Assembly: GCA_933228675.1 (NCBI GenBank) | Contig: OW121743.1 | Coordinates: forward strand, 97,837,998-97,901,997 | DNA from: Stomorhina lunata | Lineage: Eukaryota > Arthropoda > Insecta > Diptera > Rhiniidae | Direction: 5' to 3' | DNA: 64,000 nt | Part shown: positions 56,239-64,000 of the stretch, piece after piece | How positions within the stretch are numbered: position 1 is the first letter of the stretch | Layout: each line of letters opens with the position of its first letter | Notes under the pieces: model-generated | What the model saw: only the letters and a program-made list of their open reading frames with translations | Told to the model about the DNA's origin: nothing | The model's database searches: none | Made by a program: the position numbers and the translations under genes

Positions 56239-56564
56239 TTTACTTTGTTACAATAAAATGAGTTTAAATAAAATTTTAATTACTAATAAAAATATTTTGT
56301 TATTGGTGTAAGTCATTCATAAAGCCATCACGTTCATTTTGAAAGTGGTATAAGTCATTTCAACCTTTCAAAAACACATTTCCTCTTAAAAATCGTTATA
56401 AATTTTACAATCATAATAAATATGTATGTTGGCACCGCTTTACTATGAAAAAATCATATTCTATAATATAGAAATATTTTTTAATACTTTAAAGTGCGAA
56501 ACTCCAAATATCTCGAAACTAAAAAAACATGACTTATACCACTTTCAAAATCAAGGGCTCAATT

Positions 56565-58705
56565 GTGAATCAATGCGTTACAAATATCATCAGGAAAACA
56601 AATTACTCTTCTAATAGTGATGTAGGGTAGAAGAACAGATGAGTGTAAAATCGACAATAGAATGCGGGTGTGTAATGCATATTGTTTATTCTGTTTTTTA
56701 ATAAAATGTAATGTTTAACAATAGAAAAGATTGAATGATTAATGAGAATATCAGAGGCTTGACAATGGAAATAAAAGAAGATACAAATGAAAATAAAATG
56801 AACCCATAAAAATGTTTAAATATTTCACTAGACACTAGACATTAAGTGAAATAAAGTACATAATGCATTTGAACTTAAAGTAGTAAATTTTAATTACCTT
56901 CTTTTTTCTATAGCAATTGCGTTTTTTGTTTAATTATTCATAAAATCTATTACTAGTTTTATTAATAAAAGGAAATTATAATGAAAAGTTAAATCATTTA
57001 TAAAGGCATTATTATGCTGCCACTATTTAGATATGTATAAGAAATTTCAAATAAGAGATATTTTTTAATAGTTTGTATGATTTTCGCATACTATTATTGA
57101 TCAATTATGTATTTAATTTTATTGTTTGCTTTACTAATTTGTTATTTTTGAAATTTCTCCTTAAATGTTTATAGTATACGAGTAATTGATGGTTAATAAT
57201 TTTCTGCACATACATATGCATTTATTTTGTTAATAAATTATTATTTATTTTTTTTTTCGATTTTTGTTGATGTCGTAAAAAGGTTTTGTTTGGTTTTTTG
57301 TTTTATAAACTTTCAACAGATGATTCACAATAAAACAAATTTTGTTTTACAAAGACACATTATCTCAAAAACTTTGATATGTAGTTGAGTTTTCCACTTT
57401 TTGTTTTATTTTGTTATTATTTTTCTTTCACTTTTATTGTTGAAAAATATACATGACCAATGCCCAAGAAGAAGAATGTTCCTAGCATTCAATCGTATTT
57501 TGTTGATCTTGTTTTTATTTAAGAAACATCGCACATAAATAATAAAAAATCGAGTACATAATAAACTCTTATACTACTTTTGATCGAAGTGAGTAAAAGT
57601 AAATACTTTAGCACAATCTCTTCGAAAAAAAAATAAAACACACAAAAAACCGGCCTCTTAATATTATAACCACCAACGTTTTTAGTGTCTAACTATCCGA
57701 GCACATGTTATCCGACCGAACGTTGCCAAAAGACTAACTAAAAGTTTCCATACCCATCAGTATTCACTGAATCTCACTCATTTATTAGGTTTTTTCATTG
57801 GCACTTCAAAATGTTTGTATTATAAAGACTTCGGAGTATTTGTTGATATTTTATTATTACAATAATTTTTGGTTTACTGAGGGTTTTCTCTTATTATTAA
57901 ATGGTTTTTAAATTTGTACACTATAGAAATTTAATGTTACAAACTCTTAATTCATTTAATTTTTTTAATGTCACAAATTGATATTCAGTGTCTTTGTTTT
58001 ATTTCTTTGTAAAAGTTCAATTTATCGAATTCCCAATATGATGGTATTAAGTGCAGAAGTATATACAACTGAAAAATATTTTAAATTATGCACTTATCGC
58101 TACTTTAAAATCAAAAGGGCTCATATTTAAAAGGAGTAAATGGACAAAAAAAATTTAAGTTATACTATTTAGCGAACTGCAATCGGTTCAAAATGTATGC
58201 TTTTCTATATAACCTTGTGTTGCCTACTTTGTGGGGGAAATTTACAAAGTTCAATATTCAAATTTAGCTTTTAGCGATTAAAATTAATTGCACTAATTTA
58301 ATTGTGCGTTAAAGTAACTACCCAAACCAGTCCGAAACTATTTGAATTTAAAAAAAAAAATTTATCATGTCAATTTTGAGTAAAAAGTTAAATGTTAAAA
58401 TTTATCTGGAACAGCCTAAACATATGCAACTTAACTTTATTAGAAATCTTAGTTTGGAACAGCCTTAACGTATGCAAATTAACATTCTTCGAAATTTCGA
58501 TTAAAATCGACAGCAATATTTCAAACTTGAATAGGTAAAATCAAATGGAATATGAAAAAAAAATGTAAAAAATGTTCTACTTTTTCAAACACAAACTGAA
58601 ATGATAATTTTAAATCAGTTTCAAGAAAAGCTATTGATAATGAAGCATGTAAGACACATCCTAAATGCCTGAAATTTGTAAGATTTCGTACAATATCAAG
58701 TAGTA
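56565..58705. other. gene-free AT-rich sequence
   Basis: No gene supported. A slightly GC-richer patch at 57650-57800 (ACCGGCCTCTT, TTATCCGACCGAACGTTGCC) could be a promoter or 5' exon of a gene beyond my recognition, such as the missing first exon of the RhoGAP gene, but I see no splice evidence. Confidence 0.35.
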
Positions 58706-58709
58706 TACT

Positions 58710-59400
58710 TTTAGAGAAGCTAAAAATTTTCTTAAAAATTTTTATATAGAAACAGTTTTTATGAAATTTTTATATAGAAAAATTTTCTATAAAATTTTTG
58801 TATTGAAAAATTTTCTATAAAATTTTTGTATTGAAAAATTTTTTATAAAATTTTTGTATTGAAAAATTTTCTATAAAATTTTTGTATTGAAAAATTTTCT
58901 ATAAAATTTTTATAGTAAAAAATTCCCTATAAAATTTTTCTATTTTCTTTAAAATTTTTATATAGAAAAAGTATGTATAAAAAATTGTATATAAAATTTG
59001 TATATAAAACATTTTTTGTAAAAATTTGAAAGAGAACAATTTTCTTTTAATTTTTTTCAACTGACAATTTTCTATCAAATTTTTATAAAGAACATTTTTT
59101 TTTAATATTTATAAAGAACAATTTTCTATTGAATTTTGATATATACAAATTTTTATATCAAAAAATTTTCAATAAAATTTTTATTTAGAAATTTTTTTTA
59201 TAAAATTGTATATAGAAAGATTTTCTATAAAATTGTTATATAGAAATTTTTTTTAAAAATTGTATATAGAAACATTTTCTATAAAATTTTTATTTAGAAA
59301 AATTTTCTAGGAAATTTTTATATAGAAAATTTTTCTATAAAATTTTTATATAGAAAAATTTTCGATAAAATTTTTATATAGAAAAATTTCCTGATAATTT
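58710..59400. repeat. AT-rich minisatellite array 10 (GTATTGAAAAATTTTCTATAAAATTTT type)
   Basis: About 28 bp units, AAAATTTTTGTATTG plus AAAAATTTTCTAT, most regular at 58780-58920. Further right they change to a TATATAGAAAAATTTTC variant up to 59390. Confidence 0.9.
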
Positions 59401-59401
59401 A

Positions 59402-59602
59402 TCATTTCAAAAGTGGTCGGCGTTGAAGGACAAGCACAATATTCTTAAACAGAAAAATAAGTATCGCATTCAAGTAGCCTTAAAAGAGCGGATGGGTATA
59501 ATGGTAGATGCTGTTCAACAGGGAACTGGGGTTTCAAAAGATGGCAACACGTCAAGACGTTTCTTTTCGAACCCTCAAATTGTTGCCGACATACATAACT
59601 AG
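59402..59602 (+). pseudogene. coding remnant of a transposon-type protein (NDGNTARRFF-like motif)
   Basis: One plus-strand frame runs from 59402 to the TAG at 59600-59602. It reads as ordinary protein (about 66 residues), with a basic N-terminal half and the segment MGIMVDAVQQGTGVSKDGNT followed by SRRFFSNPQIVADI. The DGNT-RRFF motif is, from memory, typical of repetitive uncharacterised transposon proteins in insects. There is no ATG or splice context, and the left end is cut by array 10. The region beyond is non-coding. Confidence 0.55.
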
Positions 59603-61003
59603 AGTTAAAGAACCCCTTACTGGTCGATTTCGAATTATACTGTAAATAATAACGCGCGGACAGAAAATAAATTCAATTTAGATACAAAAATTTCGCATAA
59701 AACACGGCAATTAGACCAATCCACTCAGAATCCACATTTCCTATGGTACTTTTCAGACTAAATGGGATCATTATTTATACACCTACCCTCCCCGTAACAT
59801 TCGGCCCACATTTGAAACTAGCACAAACATGTCTCTTAGAATGAAGAAAAACTTGCAAAGTTGTTGGTCGATATATCACCTTAGTAGTGAAGATTTTTAA
59901 ATAGTCGGGTTTCATCAACTAGAAATACTTTCTTACTTGTTTTAATTCATTCTAAAATAAATTGAAAGATTTGCATTTTGTTGGTCGATATGAAAGTAAA
60001 TTGTACATGCATCTTTATATGCTTATGCATAAAACCCATTTGTAGCAATTAAGTGGATGATACTTGGTCAATCATAGAATTTTATGATCAAATATGAAGT
60101 AGAACAATGTGAAGATGAACATTTGTAAACATGAAAATTTACAGAAGTTTCGAAGAGTGGTTTCTTGATTTGATTTTAAATATAAATATAAAAAAATATA
60201 TATTTACAAGATTTTTGTTACTGTTTGTAATCTTTAATCCCTTAAATATCCAAATTAAAGTAGCAAAAACGATTCTGATTTTATTCTGATGTTATCGACT
60301 TCAGTAAAACGTCTCTTTTTATCAGATATATCTTTTAAAAAGTACAATAAAATTAACAAAAAACTATCAGACAAGTGTTCTATATTTTTTTATATGAATC
60401 GATTCGAATATAAAGCCATATCACAAAACTCAATTCCGTTCAGAATTGGAATGAATTCTGTATTTTGCTTCTATAGAAAAAGTAAAACATTTTTTTTTCG
60501 GAATGAAACCACTTTCAATTTTCAAATTGGAGTTAAATTTGTATTTTTGTTGTTCAATATTTGAATTTTTTCTTTAATTACTCAGTATTATTTGTTTTAA
60601 CGAAGATAGAGTTACTGATTTTAATTAAAAAAACGTGTTTCGTAATGTTTTGAAGCCTTTATGTAAAATTTTTCGGAATCTGTAGAAACTAATACCATTT
60701 CGATCGGAATTTAACCACAGAATAGTTTCAACTAAAAATGGAATTTTTGACATACATGATAGCTATAGTTTCTATGAACAATGGTTAAGAATAAACTTCC
60801 ATTTAAAAAAGGAACAAAAATTGGATTTTACATAGCGATTAATTAAATATGGTAGTTCTAAATTGTGTGGCTTGGTGATAAAAGGGCCAATGTCAACATA
60901 TTTTTCAGTGAAAGTGTAATTCTGCACTTTTATCTTCTCAAGTAATTATTAAAAATATTTAGGAGTGATCCCTTTATGTACGCGATAGTTAAATCAAAAT
61001 TAT
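59603..61003. other. gene-free sequence before Nprl2 3' end
   Basis: 59880-59945 is the terminal hairpin and CTTACTTGTTTTA tail of a mini-me/DINE-like element in plus orientation (TATCACCTTAGTAGTGAAG...), with no body. 60863-60895 is a solo arm of the 41455-41690 TIR family (GGCTTGGTGATAAAAGGGCC). The rest shows no gene. Confidence 0.45.
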
Positions 61004-61009
61004 TTTATT
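61004..61009 (-). terminator. poly(A) signal, Nprl2
   Basis: TTTATT on plus (AATAAA on minus) lies about 85 bp beyond the Nprl2 stop. Confidence 0.5.
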
Positions 61010-61094
61010 TTTTATTTAAACTATTGCACAATGCAATATTAATTACAAATAACTAACTACTTCAAAACTACAAATAAAAACTATACTAACCATT

Positions 61095-62521
61095 TCACTT
61101 CCATATAACAGTAACATTAGTATCCTTATCTATATCCTTTTCTATACACGAGGGCGATAGACCAGTCTTGCAGCATATTTCATCAAAATTCGATAGACCT
61201 GTATACATCTTTTGCCTTCCTGAAGGAACTGAACCGGTAAATACGGGATACTTATGAATACAACGTATAAACTTGTGTTGTAGTCCGAAAATCACTAATT
61301 TTCTTTCATCGATATTATGATTTTGAGGACAGAGTCTTTGGCAAATAGCTCGCAAGGTAACACCATGAGTCATAGAGGCATAAAACAAAAATATTTTCTG
61401 AATAGTAGGTTTAGCTTTATCCGGATTTAAGGCGACATACTTTCGACAGGCATTTGTGAGATTGGTACTTTGTATGAGACTTTTAAGATTTTGTGTCATA
61501 TAGACATTGCTGTACTTTAGTATGGGTAAAAGTTGTACTACGCCATAGTAGACGAGATTTTGAACACAGGATTTTACAAGATTTGTTTCAACATCAGCCT
61601 CGGCCGCTATACGGGCTATGTGATTAATGCCATTTATATAGGGAAGAATCTATAAAAGTTTAACTATTGTTAAAATATATTTAATAAACTTATTCAAGTG
61701 AAAATTACTTGTTGAGTAGTTAAGTCCCAATTATCTAAAGGTGTGTTTTTGTAGTCCACCAAAAGTAAGGGTACCATATGATCTTTGACTACAGGAGGAT
61801 CAGGTTTATGTTTAACAATTTTTAAATAAATTGTAGTATCGCCCTCTACAATATAAAAAAGGGGAAAATAGGTTAAAAAATCCAATGAAATCGTATTACT
61901 TTCAATATATTCTACTTACCAACAATTGTTGTAACCTTCTTTTCATTCAGATCGTTTATGACAGTTTCGAAAATCTTTTTTAACTTTAGTTTATTATCAT
62001 CTTGTTTAGATAAAAAGCAATTTTCCTCTTCCATCATAATCTGTAAAAAAAAAATTCCGTAAATTACAAAAGCCATTTTTCTAAATATAAAACATTTACC
62101 AAATATTCCGACAATTTCTTAACAACTGGCTCATATTGTACCGAACGTGCCCATGAATCACATACAAAACATAAATTGAATAAAAATGCATTCCGAGCAT
62201 ACTTCTGTTGATCTTCAATTCCCACAGGGTAGCCGACAATTTTCATGTCCATCGCATTGACGGTTAGTATACATCTTTGCAAATGTGGTTTGGGAATAAT
62301 GTAAACGTTAATCGCATCAAAAATATCTTTGGGGACATAGTCAGGAGGAACCTTAGAATGATGAGAAAGTAATATTGTCTTATCGGCAAAATAGGGCATC
62401 TTTAAATTACCTGACAACTTATCTTTGAGCCGGCGGTGGCATGAAACTCACTTAGAAATATACATCGTATTTGACCTTCTTTTCCACAACCTTCATAGTA
62501 TTGTTTATTATTTGATTGCAT
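61095..62521 (-). CDS. Nprl2: Nprl2, GATOR1 complex subunit
   Basis: Five exons (62521-62411, 62351-62100, 62040-61920, 61845-61709, 61649-61095) with 59-79 bp GT-AG introns give 391 residues. This is close to the usual size (380 in human). The N-terminal longin-type domain starts IRCIFLSEFHATAGSKI and contains VYIIPKPHLQ and CFVCDSWAR. KYARNAFLFN at about 88-97 keeps the Arg (about residue 90) that in human NPRL2 is the catalytic finger toward RagA. HKPDPPVV and NWDLTTQQ mark the middle, and DEICCKTGLSP with the final VIWK close the C-terminal winged-helix part. Nprl2 with Nprl3 and Iml1/DEPDC5 forms GATOR1, the RagA GAP that switches off TORC1 at lysosomes when amino acids are scarce. The start ATG at 62521 is chosen because SEFH then sits at the expected distance. 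No defects are seen. Confidence 0.95.
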
Positions 62522-62999
62522 TATTTAATACTTAACGAATAAACAAAACTTGTTTCTTCCATAAATTCTTCTAAAATTCTGATAAACAAATTGTTGCAAA
62601 CAGCTGTAAAATTCACCACAGACTGTTATAAGCAAAAGGTTATTGTTCTAAAACATAAAAAGTTGTATTGTATCAATGCATCGATGAGAAGAAAACAAAC
62701 AGGAGAAAACAAACTTTTTTTCCCTTTAATCTGAACCACCCTGTTTCAAAATACATATTGTAAACAAAGATTGGAAAAAAATTAACTAATTTCCAAATTG
62801 AATTAAATAAGTATTTTTACCTTATTTTAAGACAAAATCCTATTTAAATAAATATTTAAAGTGTCTAGTATCTAATTATTTAATGTTTTTTATTTTTATT
62901 ACACGTTTTAATATAATAAAGTGGTGTTATATTTTACCTTCATATCTTGGTGTTTTTACTTATAAAAATATAGGCTATTAAGTGAATTTGAACAAAAAA
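62522..62999. other. Nprl2 5' flank
   Basis: Presumed promoter and 5' UTR of Nprl2 (transcribed leftwards), AT-rich. No TATA box at a convincing distance. CAGCTG at 62601-62606 is an E-box. No other gene is visible. Confidence 0.4.
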
Positions 63000-63680
63000 T
63001 CAAAAACGATTCCGTGTACATATACAGGACCTAGAGGCATCAATAGAGGACGATAATGTGATTATTTTAAGCTATAAACCACTCCTAGAAAGACTTGGGG
63101 TTCATTGTTATAGACCGGCAGACTTACGATAATTAAAAGTTTAATACACTATTCCACGGGTGAATTCGTATTCCCAGACAAAAATCAAAAACGATTCCGT
63201 GTGTGTATTCAGGGCTAGGGGGAATCGACAGAGGACAGTACTGCGAATCTTTTAAGGTATAATACACTACTGGAAAGACTCTAGGTTCCTGGGTATAGAC
63301 CGGCAAACCTTTTAAAATTCCAAAAAAAATTTCTAAAAGTGAAATCGTATATGAACTCATAAATCGAAAACGATTCCCTGTGCCTCTACAGGACTAGGGG
63401 GAATTGGTAGAGGACAGTACTGCGATTCTTTTAAGGTATAATACACTCCTGGAAAGACTCTAGGTTCCTGGTTATAGACCGGCAAACTTTTTAAAATTCC
63501 AAAAAAAATTTCTAAAAGTGATATCGTATATGAACTCATAAATCGAAAACGATTCCCTGGGCATCTACAGCGCTAGGGGGAATTGATAGAGGACAGTACT
63601 GCGATTCTTTTAAGGTATAATACACTCCTGGAAAGACTCGAGGTTCCTGGTTATAGACCGGCAAACTTTGGATAAATTTA
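63000..63680. repeat. four tandem copies of a ~179-185 bp unit
   Basis: The marker ACGATTCC recurs at 63006, 63191, 63370 and 63549, and GACCGGCA at 63113, 63298, 63477 and 63656. The period is thus 185, 179 and 179 bp. The three right-hand units are closely alike; the leftmost is more diverged. Each carries GAGGACAGTACTGCGA, TTAAGGTATAATACACT and GGAAAGACT blocks and is less AT-rich than its surroundings. On minus each unit has a 60-codon frame, and the stop of one overlaps the ATG of the next (ATGA). The period is not a multiple of three, so this is probably incidental. Confidence 0.85.
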
Positions 63681-64000
63681 GAACTTTGAACATAATTTTT
63701 CACATGGTTGATAATTACTTCAATGTTTTTTCTTCTTCTCTGTTTCACTTCATTCATTATGAAATAATACCAAAGGAAAAAGACTACTGGAGGGGCTTGA
63801 AGTATTTTTTACTTCTTTTAATATTTTGTTACATTTATTAAAAAGAAGTTTAATGATTTAAGAGAGATATTTTTATTTTTACATTTTTAATGTTAAATAA
63901 AACATTTTGCATCAAAAAAAATATTATTTACTCAAAAATACATTAATAAATATATGTATATGTTGCATACATAATAAATATGTATACAACATATTTATTA
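63681..64000. other. right end of window, nothing identified
   Basis: AT-rich sequence ending in TATGTATA-type words. No supported gene. Confidence 0.4.

Larger units (their letters stand above)
54772..56564. mobile_element. TIR transposon with repeated subterminal motif and a duplicated left end
   Basis: Ends are (AATT)GAGCCCTTGATT at 54776 and its complement closing at 56560. The TIR is about 30 bp and includes GAAAGTGGTATAAGTCA. AATT adjoins both ends, but because it is palindromic I cannot tell whether it is target duplication or TIR. GTGGTATAAGTCA-like motifs recur near 54964, 55317, 55485, 56299 and 56340, like transposase-binding subterminal repeats. About 205 bp of the left end (54775-54985) is repeated at 55300-55505, so a second element end lies inside. 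The only long frame is at 55687-56238. Confidence 0.75.

Overview
This window is eukaryotic nuclear DNA, most likely from a calyptrate fly (blow fly or relative). The evidence is its AT-rich base composition, short GT-AG introns inside long repeat-filled ones, CAA/CAG glutamine runs, fly-type TATA and initiator motifs, and fly-type repeats (RTE and jockey LINEs, mini-me/DINE-like elements with GTCC microsatellites). The species assignment is inference. The two genes I recognise firmly, an ARAP-type RhoGAP (RhoGAP15B of Drosophila) and Nprl2, are to my recollection both X-linked (Muller A) in Drosophila, which would fit conserved linkage.

Layout. 1.0-9.2 kb (+): a five-exon gene for a 688-residue protein with a long glutamine-rich N-terminal region and four C-terminal membrane helices. 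9.9-26.4 kb (-): an eight-exon RhoGAP15B-like gene, convergent with the first, rebuilt to 1641 residues (proline/SH2/WW-ligand region, PH, PH, RhoGAP, RA, C-terminal PH-like). Its 8 kb intron holds two inverted, decayed RTE LINE copies and a tRNA-derived SINE. 26.7-27.9 and 30.7-31.5 kb (+): two intronless genes of unknown family. They have matching promoters (clustered CAGGTA-type Zelda/TAGteam motifs, a TATA box and an initiator exactly 31 bp apart), a membrane-type helix near the N terminus and the same stem at the poly(A) signal. They look like a pair of early zygotic genes and are the most interesting part of the window. 31.5-61 kb: no host gene found. This stretch is packed with foldback and TIR elements, mini-me/Helentron-like copies, a jockey fragment, a TIR transposon keeping only the C-terminal part of its protein, and a second transposon-type coding remnant. 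61.1-62.5 kb (-): complete five-exon Nprl2 (GATOR1 subunit, 391 residues). 63.0-63.7 kb: four tandem copies of a ~179 bp unit.

The commonest sequence is a family of AT-rich minisatellites (~28-32 bp units built on AAAATTTT). Ten arrays occur, mostly in introns and gene-free DNA, and each has its own locally homogenised variant. The genes do not form a single pathway: Nprl2 is amino-acid/TORC1 signalling, the RhoGAP is phosphoinositide and Rho-GTPase signalling, and the intronless pair may act in the early embryo. All exon boundaries were placed by eye from splice consensus, reading frame and remembered family sequence. No database search was run.
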